Shown here piece after piece: positions 16,040-24,562 of a stretch of 64,000 nt of DNA. This DNA is from JAAOII01 sp965207945 (GTDB lineage: Bacteria > Pseudomonadota > Gammaproteobacteria > CBDBNL01 > JAAOII01). The DNA is taken from assembly GCA_965207945.1 (NCBI GenBank), contig OZ242303.1, forward strand, positions 1,550,001 to 1,614,000. The letters run 5' to 3'. The stretch's first letter is position 1; every line of letters begins with the position of its first letter. Under the pieces are notes generated by a model. The model had not been told where the DNA came from. It did not search any database and saw only the letters and a program-made list of their open reading frames with translations. The position numbers and the translations under genes were made by a program.

Positions 16040-18082
16040 TTATCTCTTGCCTTTAGCGCTCTTGCTTTCAGCACCCTTGTCTTTAGCACTCTTGCTTTCA
16101 GCATCCTTGTCTGTAGTGCTTTTACCTTTAGCGCTCTTGTCTTCAGCACCCTCAGCACTCTTACTGCCTTTTACCTCTTCATACTCCGCATCTTCAACTT
16201 TATCTTCAGAATCTGATTTTGATTCTTCCTGTGGACTGTCTGTTTGGTCGGCTTGCTGTTTTTCCTGTTCTTTTTTCATAACAATCTGGGTAAGAGGCAC
16301 CGCCTTCTGAGTAAGCTCCCGAGCTTTTTCTTTGATAGCATCACCATCTTCACCCTTAAGCGCTTCTTCTAATTCTTTTAGTACCTTCTCAATATCTTGC
16401 TTTTCCTCATCTTTAAGTTCATCCTTATGCTCTTCAAACGACTTTGAAACAGCATGATTAATGCTTTCTCCTTCATTGCGCGCCGTCACTAATTTTTCAA
16501 ATTTTTCATCATCAGCAGCATGGGCTTCCGCTTCTTTTACCATCGTCTCAATTTCGCTCTCAGATAGTCCGCTTGCTGCTTTAATTTCAATAGATTGCTC
16601 TTTATTAGTATTCTTGTCTTTAGCAGAAACATTCAAAATACCGTTGGCATCAATATCAAAACTAACTTCAATTTGTGGCATGCCACGTGGAGCTGCGGGT
16701 ATATCTGTAAGGTCAAATCTTCCCAATGATTTATTATCGGTTGCTTTTTTCCTTTCCCCTTGCAAGACATGGATAGTTACTGCGGGCTGATTATCATCAG
16801 CAGTGGAGAATATTTGAGTTTTCTTGGTAGGTATGGTAGTGTTCTTTTCAATTAACACTGTGGATACTCCACCAAGGGTCTCTATACCCAAAGATAACGG
16901 TGTCACGTCAAGCAATAAGACATCTTTCACATCTCCCGCTAAAACTGCTGCCTGAATCCCTGCTCCCATCGCGACTGCCTCATCTGGGTTAACATCACGG
17001 CGCGGTTCTTTACCAAATAGTTCTTGAACTTTCTTTTGGACTAGTGGCATTCTGGTCTGACCGCCCACTAAAATCACTTCCTTAATATCGCTAACACTCA
17101 GTTTTGCATCCTTAAGTGCCTGTTTGCAAGGAATCAGGGTTCTACTTATCAATTCATCCACCATTGATTCAAGCTTAGCTCTGGTAAGTTTGATACTTAA
17201 GTGTTTGGGACCAGAACTATCAGCGGTAACATAAGGCAGATTAATATCTGTTTGCAATGCCGAGGATAGCTCAATTTTTGCTTTTTCTGCCGCTTCTTTA
17301 AGCCGTTGCATAGCCAATGGATCCTTGGTTAGGTCTAAAGCATTTTCTTTCTTAAACTCATCTGCTAGATAATTAATAACAACATTGTCAAAATCCTCAC
17401 CACCAAGGAAAGTATCTCCATTGGTAGCCAGTACCTGAAATTGTTTCTCATTGTCAACATCAGCCATCTCAATAATGGATATATCAAAAGTTCCACCACC
17501 TAAGTCATAGACCGCTATCTTTTGTTCACCTCCTTTTTTATCCAAGCCATAAGCAAGAGCGGCGGCAGTGGGTTCATTAATTATGCGCTTAACATTAAGC
17601 CCAGCTATCCTTCCCGCATCCTTAGTTGCTTGACGTTGAGAATCATTAAAATATGCAGGAACTGTAATAACCGCATCTGTGACCTTAGCGCCTAGATAAT
17701 CCTCGGCGGATTTCTTCATTTTCTTCAGAATTTCTGCTGAAACCTGCTGTGGCGCCAATTCTTTTCCTTGCGCCTTAACCCAAGCATCGCCATTCTTTGC
17801 CTTCATTATTTCAAAGGGCGAGTTCTTAGTATCTTTTTGGACCACGTCATCGGAAAACTTTCTTCCTATAAGACGTTTAATTGCATAAAGTGTATTCTTT
17901 GGATTAGTTACACTTTGCCGCTTAGCGGTCTGGCCAACCAGAACTTCACTTTCTGTATACGCGACTATTGATGGAGTAGTCCGGTTACCCTCCGAGTTCT
18001 CAATAACTTTGGGCTTTCCGCCTTCAACCAAAGCAACACATGAATTTGTGGTGCCTAAATCAATTCCTATAATTTTGCTCAT
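16040..18082 (-). CDS. dnaK: Hsp70 chaperone DnaK with an added Lys/Ser/Ala repeat tail
   Basis: The 680-residue protein has the canonical DnaK start MSKIIGIDLGTTNSCVALVEG, the nucleotide-binding domain (AYFNDSQRQATKDAGRIAGL; AVYDLGGGTFDISI; ILVGGQTRMPLVQ), the substrate-binding domain and helical lid. The usual DnaK C-terminus (VEDAEYEEVK) is present but is followed by 42 more residues of repeated SKSAK and DKGAE blocks. E. coli DnaK has 638 residues. The EEV-type terminal motif is therefore internal, which may matter for co-chaperone docking (inference). A sigma-32-like promoter precedes it at 18114-18144. No dnaJ or grpE is adjacent. Confidence 0.97.
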   Translation of the reverse strand: MSKIIGIDLGTTNSCVALVEGGKPKVIENSEGNRTTPSIVAYTESEVLVGQTAKRQSVTNPKNTLYAIKRLIGRKFSDDVVQKDTKNSPFEIMKAKNGDAWVKAQGKELAPQQVSAEILKKMKKSAEDYLGAKVTDAVITVPAYFNDSQRQATKDAGRIAGLNVKRIINEPTAAALAYGLDKKGGEQKIAVYDLGGGTFDISIIEMADVDNEKQFQVLATNGDTFLGGEDFDNVVINYLADEFKKENALDLTKDPLAMQRLKEAAEKAKIELSSALQTDINLPYVTADSSGPKHLSIKLTRAKLESMVDELISRTLIPCKQALKDAKLSVSDIKEVILVGGQTRMPLVQKKVQELFGKEPRRDVNPDEAVAMGAGIQAAVLAGDVKDVLLLDVTPLSLGIETLGGVSTVLIEKNTTIPTKKTQIFSTADDNQPAVTIHVLQGERKKATDNKSLGRFDLTDIPAAPRGMPQIEVSFDIDANGILNVSAKDKNTNKEQSIEIKAASGLSESEIETMVKEAEAHAADDEKFEKLVTARNEGESINHAVSKSFEEHKDELKDEEKQDIEKVLKELEEALKGEDGDAIKEKARELTQKAVPLTQIVMKKEQEKQQADQTDSPQEESKSDSEDKVEDAEYEEVKGSKSAEGAEDKSAKGKSTTDKDAESKSAKDKGAESKSAKGKR

Positions 18083-18113
18083 AATTTATAATTTGCTTTA
18101 ATAACAATTTTAT

Positions 18114-18144
18114 TTATAGGTGCTTGAATGATTTATTCAAGGGG
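18114..18144 (-). promoter_or_regulatory. Sigma-32-like heat-shock promoter for dnaK
   Basis: On the minus strand, CCCCTTGAA (18136-18144) is followed after 15 nt by CCTATAA (18114-18120). This matches the sigma-32 architecture (CCCTTGAA, 13-17 nt, CCCCATNTA) well in the -35 part. The -35 also falls within a perfect inverted repeat (CTTGAAT, 5 nt, ATTCAAG; 18123-18141), which is not a CIRCE element. The dnaK start lies 32 bp downstream. Confidence 0.7.
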
Positions 18145-18175
18145 TTTTAGTGATTTTCTTAATAAGGATATATCC

Positions 18176-19627
18176 TTATTCGTGGGTAAACAAAGTGTAC
18201 TTGATATTTAGGTACTCATCAATGCCGTATTTGGAGCCCTCGCGCCCGATACCTGACTCCTTTACTCCACCAAAAGGAGCAACCTCATTGGAAATAATCC
18301 CACAATTTACACCTACTATACCACTTTCCAATCTCTGTGATACACGATAAGCACGCCCTAAATCCTTAGTGTAAAAGTAAGCGGAAAGCCCATATTCAGT
18401 ATTATTAGCGGCGGCTATACCTGCTTCTTCATCATCAAATTTGTATATAGGAGCAACTGGTCCAAATGTTTCCTCATAATAGGGCAGTGTATCTGCGCCC
18501 ATGTCGGCAATAATCGTTGGTTCAAAAAAAGTGCCTCCCAATTTATGCCGTTTACCTCCACATATTAATTTTGCTCCTTTGTCTAAAGCGTCTTTAATGT
18601 GCTTTTCTACTTTAATAACTGCACCTTCATTGATAAGAGGACCCTGAGTAACTCCTTCATCCATGCCATTACCCAGCTTAAGCTTCATTACTGAATCCTT
18701 GAGCTTATTAATAAATTCATCATAAACCTTACTCTGCACAAAGAAACGGTTAGCGCATACACAGGTCTGCCCCGAATTACGAAATTTACTGGAGATTGCT
18801 CCAGCAACTGCAGCATCCAAGTCCGCGTCTTCAAATACAATAAATGGAGCATTACCGCCTAATTCCAGGGATATTTTTTTCACTGTTTTGGCGCATTGCT
18901 CCATAATCAGCTTGCCAACTGCAGTTGACCCTGTAAAACTAACCTTCTTTACTTTTGGATTACTTGTTATTTCTTCTCCTATAGGAACTGCCTTGCCGAT
19001 AACAAGATTTAGCAAGCCCGCAGGCAAGCCCGCCTGCTCACCAAGCTTAAGCAGCCCAATTGCAGAATAAGGGGTAAACTCAGCTGGTTTGATGACACAA
19101 GAACAACCAGCTGCAAGAGCCGCCGCACACTTGCGGGTAACCATAGCGACAGGGAAATTCCATGGGATTATGATTCCCGCCACTCCCACTGGTTCTTTAG
19201 TAACCCTGATTTGAGTATTAGGCAACTGAGCAGGAATAATATCTCCATAAGCGCGTTTACCTTCTTCAGCAAACCATTTAATGAAAGAAGCACCGTAGGT
19301 TATCTCGCCAATTGCCTCAGCAAAGGGCTTACCCTGTTCCGCCACCAATATTTTTGCTAGCTCTTCACGGTTTTCCGTAATCAAAGAAAACCAACTCATC
19401 ATTATTTCTGCCCTATCTTTGGCGGTCTGCATTGCCCATTTTTTACCAGCAATGTGCGCAGCATCAATGGCACGTGCTGTCTCAACCTGCGCCATATTTG
19501 GCACAGTGCCTAATAGACGATTATCTGCTGGGTTTGTAACTTCTAAGGTGCTGTTATCATCCGCATCACACCAAACTCCGTTTATATATCCCTTATTCTC
19601 AAATAAAGGAAGTTCTGATATATTCAT
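18176..19627 (-). CDS. gabD: NAD(P)-dependent succinate-semialdehyde-type dehydrogenase
   Basis: The 483-residue aldehyde dehydrogenase has the cofactor motif IIPWNFPVAMVTRKCAAALAAGC, the catalytic Glu in ELGGNAPFIVF (about 250-260), and the nucleophile Cys in GQTCVCANRFFV (about 285-296). Length and the KEPVGVAGIIIPWNFP pattern fit the GabD subgroup, which oxidises succinate semialdehyde to succinate for the TCA cycle. The second Cys two residues after the nucleophile is a pair seen in redox-switched SSADH. No gabT neighbour is present, so the substrate assignment is family inference. Confidence 0.88.
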   Translation of the reverse strand: MNISELPLFENKGYINGVWCDADDNSTLEVTNPADNRLLGTVPNMAQVETARAIDAAHIAGKKWAMQTAKDRAEIMMSWFSLITENREELAKILVAEQGKPFAEAIGEITYGASFIKWFAEEGKRAYGDIIPAQLPNTQIRVTKEPVGVAGIIIPWNFPVAMVTRKCAAALAAGCSCVIKPAEFTPYSAIGLLKLGEQAGLPAGLLNLVIGKAVPIGEEITSNPKVKKVSFTGSTAVGKLIMEQCAKTVKKISLELGGNAPFIVFEDADLDAAVAGAISSKFRNSGQTCVCANRFFVQSKVYDEFINKLKDSVMKLKLGNGMDEGVTQGPLINEGAVIKVEKHIKDALDKGAKLICGGKRHKLGGTFFEPTIIADMGADTLPYYEETFGPVAPIYKFDDEEAGIAAANNTEYGLSAYFYTKDLGRAYRVSQRLESGIVGVNCGIISNEVAPFGGVKESGIGREGSKYGIDEYLNIKYTLFTHE

Positions 19628-19704
19628 TTCTAATTACCTGATTGTTAACTAACTAACCATATTATAGGGTGGGTTAATCTTTATTAAAATATGTCTTTAA
19701 AGGG

Positions 19705-19732
19705 TTGAAAAAAAGCTAATCGGTGCTATATT
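19705..19732 (+). promoter_or_regulatory. Sigma-70-type promoter upstream of the TAXI receptor gene
   Basis: TTGAAA at 19705-19710 and TATATT at 19727-19732 are separated by 16 bp. The ATG at 19776 is preceded by a good AGAGGT ribosome binding site (GAGGT at 19764-19768, 7 nt spacing). The arrangement suits a well-expressed periplasmic receptor. Confidence 0.55.
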
Positions 19733-19775
19733 ATATTGATATATATTATCATTTTATAACATAGAGGTAAACGAA

Positions 19776-20762
19776 ATGAAAAAAATTTTATTAGCAAAAA
19801 CGTTAGTAATTGCGGCAGCTGTAATATCTGTCAACGCTTTTTTTGTTGCGCCATCGGTTGCAGCAACTAAGTTCATAACTATAGGCACAGGTGGAACCAC
19901 CGGTGTTTACTATCAGGTAGGAAGAAATATATGCCGCTTGGTGAATAAAGACACATCCAAGCATAGCATAAGTTGTAAAGCTGAAAGTACTGGAGGTTCT
20001 GTATATAATCTCAATACCATCCGTTCTGGAGATCTTGATATGGGTGTTGCCCAGTCCGATTGGCAGTTTCATGCCTATGAAGGAACTAGCAAGTTTTCTA
20101 AAGCAGGAGCAAACAAGAAACTACGTGCTTTATTCTCTGTCCACCCAGAACCATTTACTGTGGTTGCTCGAGCCAACTCAGGAATTAAAACATTCTTTGA
20201 TCTAAAAGGCAAACGAGTCAACATTGGTAATCCAGGTTCAGGACAACGTGGGACTATGGAAGTAGTGATGGAAGGTTATAAATGGGATAAAAACTCATTT
20301 AAAGCAGCTTCAGAACTTAAGGCAGATGAACAGGCGCAAGCATTATGCGACAACAAAGTTGATGCAATCGTTTACACAGTAGGCCATCCCAATGCCAATA
20401 TTAAGCAAGCTACAACTCTGTGTAATGCCGTGTTGGTGCGAGTAGATGGCAAACCCGTTAAGAAATTGGTGAAGGAAAAACCTTATTATCGTTGGGCTTC
20501 AATACCTGGCGGCATGTATAAAGGGAATGATAAAATCACCAAGACCTTCGGAGTTGGCGCTACTTTTGTTTCATCTGGCGATGTAGATGATGATGTAATC
20601 TATACCGTGGTCAAGGCAGTATTTGATAACTTTGATGACTTCCGTCGTTTTCATCCAGCATTTGCTAATTTGGACAAAAAGGCAATGATTAAGGATGGGT
20701 TATCTGCTCCACTTCATAATGGCGCGGTTAAGTACTACAAAGAAGCCAAACTTATTAAATAA
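19776..20762 (+). CDS. TAXI-family periplasmic solute receptor (TRAP transporter type)
   Basis: The 328-residue product has a signal peptide (about 1-29, cleavage after SVA-A) and the TAXI core: FITIGTGGTTGVYYQVGRNICRLVN, then STGGSVYNLNTIRSGDLDMGVAQSDW, and VNIGNPGSGQRGTMEVVMEGY. TAXI receptors bind small carboxylates or amino acids (glutamate for one studied member) and deliver them to a TRAP membrane component. No TRAP permease is adjacent, and hairpins close the transcript right after the stop, so the permease must be encoded elsewhere if it exists. Confidence 0.93.
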   Translation: MKKILLAKTLVIAAAVISVNAFFVAPSVAATKFITIGTGGTTGVYYQVGRNICRLVNKDTSKHSISCKAESTGGSVYNLNTIRSGDLDMGVAQSDWQFHAYEGTSKFSKAGANKKLRALFSVHPEPFTVVARANSGIKTFFDLKGKRVNIGNPGSGQRGTMEVVMEGYKWDKNSFKAASELKADEQAQALCDNKVDAIVYTVGHPNANIKQATTLCNAVLVRVDGKPVKKLVKEKPYYRWASIPGGMYKGNDKITKTFGVGATFVSSGDVDDDVIYTVVKAVFDNFDDFRRFHPAFANLDKKAMIKDGLSAPLHNGAVKYYKEAKLIK

Positions 20763-20795
20763 ATGCTAACTCTTCAATGAGTTAATACAGCATTT
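20761..20795 (+). repeat. Imperfect hairpin at the stop codon of the TAXI gene
   Basis: AAATGCTAACTC (20761-20772) can pair with GAGTT and AGCATTT (20779-20783, 20789-20795) around a 5-nt bulge. It starts at the stop codon and precedes the stronger terminator. A role in mRNA 3'-end stability is possible but unproven. Confidence 0.45.
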
Positions 20796-20805
20796 ATTGC
20801 ATGAT

Positions 20806-20860
20806 AGCAGGTCCTCTTAAGGCGATCAGAAGATCATCTTAAGGGAGACCTGCTTTTTTT
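20806..20860 (+). terminator. Intrinsic terminator after the TAXI receptor gene
   Basis: A long stem pairs AGCAGGTC and CTCTTAAG (20806 onwards) with CTTAAGGGA and GACCTGCT (ending 20853) and is followed by a run of seven or more T residues. This is a textbook rho-independent terminator and implies the receptor gene is transcribed alone. Confidence 0.9.
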
Positions 20861-20899
20861 ATGCAAAAAAATCAAACAAGTAGAAATGCCAGCTAGATA

Positions 20900-21442
20900 T
20901 TAAGGTGAGTAAGAATGATAATCTTTTCTGAGATACTTGCCATTGTTCCTATTAACAGGATGAACTTTTTTAACCTGTTTGCCATTTTGATATACTGGAT
21001 AATCTTTATCAACCCATTCAAATATAGAACCCTCAATATTCACAACATTTGTATAACCCTCCCGCTGTAGGAGACGCGTCATATCTCCCGAGCGGTACCC
21101 AGTCGCACAATATACAACTATTGGTTGGGATTTGTCTACTCCTGCAAGTATTTTTTTGGCGTAGCGTAAACTTACGGCATTATGTGCTCCTTGAATATGA
21201 CTTACTGCATACTCTTTGCGTGCTCGCACATCTAATAATATTATGGCATTATTCTGCTCAGCAGAGTCATGCAGCATATCATAAGCATCATCAACGTTAA
21301 TCATTGTAATGTCCGAATATTCTGTCCGTAATTCTTGATGTATGGCAGTAAAGTCGCCAGCATAAGCTGGCTGCAATATCACATAATTAATCAGTATTAT
21401 TCCAAAGAATAGGAATAATGGTTTATTGGTGTTTTTTTTCAT
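20900..21442 (-). CDS. Periplasmic rhodanese-domain protein
   Basis: The 180-residue product has a signal peptide (about 1-28, ending AYAG) and a single rhodanese domain (about 40-150). The active-site loop is YCATGYRSG with the catalytic Cys in CATGYR, and the preceding LLDVRARKEYAVSHIQGAHN matches the family. It would handle sulfane sulfur in the periplasm; the physiological donor is unknown. It follows the PQQ-type dehydrogenase by 22 bp on the same strand. Confidence 0.87.
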   Translation of the reverse strand: MKKNTNKPLFLFFGIILINYVILQPAYAGDFTAIHQELRTEYSDITMINVDDAYDMLHDSAEQNNAIILLDVRARKEYAVSHIQGAHNAVSLRYAKKILAGVDKSQPIVVYCATGYRSGDMTRLLQREGYTNVVNIEGSIFEWVDKDYPVYQNGKQVKKVHPVNRNNGKYLRKDYHSYSP

Positions 21443-21477
21443 GGTTTGGTTTTCATGGTTTGGTTCATGGTTTGGTT
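21440..21477. repeat. Triplicated 12-bp repeat at the rhodanese start
   Basis: Three copies of CATGGTTTGGTT (21440-21451, 21454-21465, 21466-21477) span the end of the sugar dehydrogenase gene and the start of the rhodanese gene. Each copy carries an ATG on the minus strand; only the one at 21442 opens the rhodanese frame. Confidence 0.8.
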
Positions 21478-22622
21478 AAAGCTTCTAAACGTAATAATTT
21501 ACCATTGACTGAATCAGTCAAAACATAAATATATCCTGCATCATCCTGCGCTACTTCTCTTATTCTTCCAATATCTTGTAATAGCTCTTCTTGAGCTAGA
21601 ACTCTTTCTCCTTTCATCTTAAGGTGACGTAAGTGGGTCTTTGCTAAAGCACCAATAAAAATATCTCCTTTCCATTTAGGGAATATTTTTCCATTATACA
21701 TAATCATCCCCGAAGGGGCTATAGAAGGGACCCAATAAACTATAGGTTGCTCCATTCCTTCTTTATGAGTTCCTTCTCCTATTTTAGTGCCGCTATAGTT
21801 TTTGCCATAAGCTATAATTGGCCATCCATAGTTAGCACCCTTTTTAACAATATTAAGTTCATCACCTCCTCTTGCTCCATGCTCATGCAACCATAATTTG
21901 CCTTGGGCAAAGATAAAGCCCTGCGGATTGCGATGGCCATAAGAATATATTTCTGGCAACGCGCCAACTTTACCCACAAAAGGATTATCCTTAATTGGTT
22001 GCCCCTCATCACTTATGCGAACAACGGTTCCAAAATGATTCTTTAGATTTTGTGATTCAGCAGAGTCGCCTCTTTCACCGAGAGACAAGTACATACGTTT
22101 TTTATCATCAAAGACGATGCGCGAGCCAAAATGCCTCCCCCCTCTTGCCAGATTCTTAGCATGAAAAATATCCTTCTTATTCTTTATATTTCCATCTTTC
22201 CATTGAAATCTGCCAACTCTAGTTCCGTATAGGTCGCCGCTTGCCGCAGTATAAGAATAATAGATAAAACCATTGGTAGCAAAGTCAGGATGCAAGGTTA
22301 AATCCATAAGTCCTCCTTGACCATGCAGCGTAACCTCCGGCAAAAACGCAACTCTTGATGCTTGGTATGTTTTTCCCGAAAAGGTTACCCGACTAATAGT
22401 ACCAGGTTTTTCTGCTATTAATATGCTTTTATCAGGCAAGAATACCAAAGACCATGGCTGATTGAGTTTATCAGCAATTGTAACCGCTCGATACGAATAT
22501 TCTTCTGATTGCCATACCTGCTTATCATCACTCCATGCAACAGAAGAAACCATCATACAAAAAACTATGATGATGTGTTTTATGTGGTATTTTTGCGGTG
22601 TATTTTTCAATATTTCTTTCAA
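21465..22622 (-). CDS. PQQ-type soluble aldose sugar dehydrogenase (YliI-like)
   Basis: The 385-residue product has a signal peptide (about 1-31, ending VAWS) and a beta-propeller pattern typical of glucose/sorbosone dehydrogenases: LNQPWSLVFLPDKSILIAEKPG, GQGGLMDLTLHPDF, GRHFGSRIVFDD, YSYGHRNPQG, HEHGARGGDELN, and SIAPSGMIMY. In E. coli YliI these residues bind PQQ and calcium. It would oxidise aldoses in the periplasm. No PQQ synthesis genes are in this window. Its ATG overlaps the ampD stop by 4 bp (ATGA type), so the two are coupled. Confidence 0.88.
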   Translation of the reverse strand: MKEILKNTPQKYHIKHIIIVFCMMVSSVAWSDDKQVWQSEEYSYRAVTIADKLNQPWSLVFLPDKSILIAEKPGTISRVTFSGKTYQASRVAFLPEVTLHGQGGLMDLTLHPDFATNGFIYYSYTAASGDLYGTRVGRFQWKDGNIKNKKDIFHAKNLARGGRHFGSRIVFDDKKRMYLSLGERGDSAESQNLKNHFGTVVRISDEGQPIKDNPFVGKVGALPEIYSYGHRNPQGFIFAQGKLWLHEHGARGGDELNIVKKGANYGWPIIAYGKNYSGTKIGEGTHKEGMEQPIVYWVPSIAPSGMIMYNGKIFPKWKGDIFIGALAKTHLRHLKMKGERVLAQEELLQDIGRIREVAQDDAGYIYVLTDSVNGKLLRLEALTKP

Positions 22623-23158
22623 TATTTCCCCCAGTATTTTTCCCAGTCAAAGTTCCAAGGGTCATCTTTGCGTCCTGCTGCTATGTCCTTATGACCAACA
22701 ATTGCTTCCGCCTCCAACGAATCATATTCATTGACAATATCCTGGCAGGTGTCAACTAAAGTGTCATATTGCTCTTCTGGATAAGAGTCCTTTTTACTTC
22801 CTTCAAGCTCAATACCAATGGAAAAAATATTACAGTTACTTTTACCCTTATAAGAAGATACACCTGCATGCCATGCTATTTTATTAAATGGGACGAATTG
22901 AATAATGCTCCCGTCTCTTCTGATAAAAAGATGAGACGATACCCTAACATCTTGCAAAGAAGCAAAAGATTCGTGCGCTTGGCAATCCAAGATGCCTAAA
23001 AAAAGTTGGCGCACATAGTCGGTACCATATTCACCTTCAGGCAAACTGATTGAGTGCAGCACTATTAAGCTTAGTTGTTCAGATGCAGGACGTTCCTCCT
23101 GATGAGGAGAAGGTATATACTCAGCATTTTTCAGTATGTGATTGTTAATTCTCTTCAT
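22619..23158 (-). CDS. ampD: 1,6-anhydro-N-acetylmuramyl-L-alanine amidase AmpD
   Basis: This cytoplasmic amidase recycles anhydro-muropeptides. The 179-residue product shows the amidase_2 pattern: SLIVLHSISLPEGEYG, SSHLFIRRDGSIIQFVPFNKIAWHAGVSSY, NIFSIGIELEGS, and VGHKDIAAGRKDDPW. The zinc ligands are the His of VLHSIS, the His of IVGHKD and the Asp of KDDP. No signal peptide is seen, fitting the cytoplasmic AmpD group rather than periplasmic AmiD. Confidence 0.93.
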   Translation of the reverse strand: MKRINNHILKNAEYIPSPHQEERPASEQLSLIVLHSISLPEGEYGTDYVRQLFLGILDCQAHESFASLQDVRVSSHLFIRRDGSIIQFVPFNKIAWHAGVSSYKGKSNCNIFSIGIELEGSKKDSYPEEQYDTLVDTCQDIVNEYDSLEAEAIVGHKDIAAGRKDDPWNFDWEKYWGKY

Positions 23159-23166
23159 AAGAGTAA

Positions 23167-23700
23167 TTAATATTCTGTTAGAGCGCCACGTATATCATCA
23201 AACAAGCACTCCAGTTCTTTTTGCCATTTACTAAGTTGACTATTATGCTTATGCTGTAGCAGGGACTGGGATTGGAGCTGGGGCTTGATGCTATTATCAC
23301 TGATAAGTTCCATTGAAGAGAGAGCGATATTGCGTGATAATTTTTTATGGGCGGATTGCATTGCAAAAAGCCATGAAGAGGATTCTGTTTCAAGGCGGGC
23401 TAGGGTTTCAACCTCGGCGGAATGAATATTATTATTGCGCATTGTGTCAACTAACTGACTAGCATCATACCCATACTGAGGAGTTATATTCAGACGCCGC
23501 TGCAACTCTTCTATAAAGCAATAATAAGCGGCATTTTGATGGACTAAGCAAGAGCTTTCAAGAGCATCAATATAATGTTGTTCTTTTTGTTGTACTGCTA
23601 ATTCCAATAAAATAGTAGAATATAGTAATTTTTTATTAGTGTTCCTTTCATATTTATCAAGAGAGTGTACTTTCATCTTGCTCTGTTTAAATGGTGGCAA
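23167..23700 (-). CDS. Small helical protein of unknown function, DUF6586-like
   Basis: The 177-residue product has no signal peptide or membrane segment and looks all-helical. Segments such as YERNTNKKLLYSTILLELA, HQNAAYYCFIEELQRRL and ETESSSWLFAMQSAHKK recall a short gammaproteobacterial family I know as DUF6586, but this is a memory-based match only. It lies 8 bp upstream of ampD on the same strand. Met9 is an alternative start. Confidence 0.55.
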   Translation of the reverse strand: MPPFKQSKMKVHSLDKYERNTNKKLLYSTILLELAVQQKEQHYIDALESSCLVHQNAAYYCFIEELQRRLNITPQYGYDASQLVDTMRNNNIHSAEVETLARLETESSSWLFAMQSAHKKLSRNIALSSMELISDNSIKPQLQSQSLLQHKHNSQLSKWQKELECLFDDIRGALTEY

Positions 23701-23742
23701 TAACGACTACAATAATTAATATTAAGGAAATCAATAATTAAC

Positions 23743-24492
23743 TTAGCGTCTTATTCCAAACTCAAAACTAAACAGCCCAATACTAAAAATTGGCTCAACT
23801 TCTTTCGGTTGGCTTATTGAATATTCTAAAGTCAGCCATTCGGCTGCAATAGTTCCGCCCCACTTGCTACGAAATTTATTGCCAAAACCAATAGAAAATA
23901 ATAGTATGTTTTCACCATCAATCACATCAACTATATTGGTATCGGCCTTTTTATATTCATCTTTTAGAGAAAATACCCCATTCAATGTATCTACGCTCCT
24001 GCGATTGACTTCAAAACTTAATTGTTTTAAACGAATAGGCATATTAAATCTACGCCCTCCAACAGGAAAGCGAAATTCAAGCCCTGAAACTGATACAGGT
24101 ATTGCTTCAAAAACAGCTTCCCCTTTTGGTGCTTGGTCAGGTAGTTGCGGTACTCCATCAACAATCTCAGGGATATCGAGGTTACCTATTTTACTAACAC
24201 TATCTTTAAAAGACCCAATATCCTTAACCAAACCACTAACCTCGCCTCGCCCAAACAAAAACCCTAAATCAAATTTATTAGCAATAACAAATCCAAAAGA
24301 AATTTTATTAACTGGACTAATCGGAAACCCTACAATATCTACCCCATAATTCAAATACCACGAGCGAATATCCTTTGATTCAGTACCTGATTTAGCGCCT
24401 TCTGTAGTTGCTTCATGCTCAGTTGCAAAAACCGACTGCATAAAAACACAACAAAAAACTAATAGTGCCACGACCCATTTTTTCAATAACAT
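23743..24492 (-). CDS. Exported protein of unknown function, possibly outer-membrane beta-barrel
   Basis: The 249-residue product has a clear signal peptide (about 1-23, ending VFA-TE). The rest alternates hydrophobic and polar residues (INKISFGFVIANKFDLGFLFGRG; FSIGLFSFEFGIRR), which suggests beta strands, but it does not end in an aromatic residue, so a barrel is unproven. It reads in one frame upstream of the DUF6586-like gene and downstream of dnaG. No family was recognised. Confidence 0.6.
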   Translation of the reverse strand: MLLKKWVVALLVFCCVFMQSVFATEHEATTEGAKSGTESKDIRSWYLNYGVDIVGFPISPVNKISFGFVIANKFDLGFLFGRGEVSGLVKDIGSFKDSVSKIGNLDIPEIVDGVPQLPDQAPKGEAVFEAIPVSVSGLEFRFPVGGRRFNMPIRLKQLSFEVNRRSVDTLNGVFSLKDEYKKADTNIVDVIDGENILLFSIGFGNKFRSKWGGTIAAEWLTLEYSISQPKEVEPIFSIGLFSFEFGIRR

Positions 24493-24562
24493 TTTATGTT
24501 TTCCCTGATAATTTATAGTTTATAAAGTTAATTACTTTTATTATAACCAATAAGATGACTAT

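Noticed and set aside
18123..18141. CIRCE-type HrcA operator at the dnaK promoter
   Set aside because: The inverted repeat is CTTGAAT-N5-ATTCAAG, not TTAGCACTC-N9-GAGTGCTAA. The sequence fits a sigma-32 -35 region instead.
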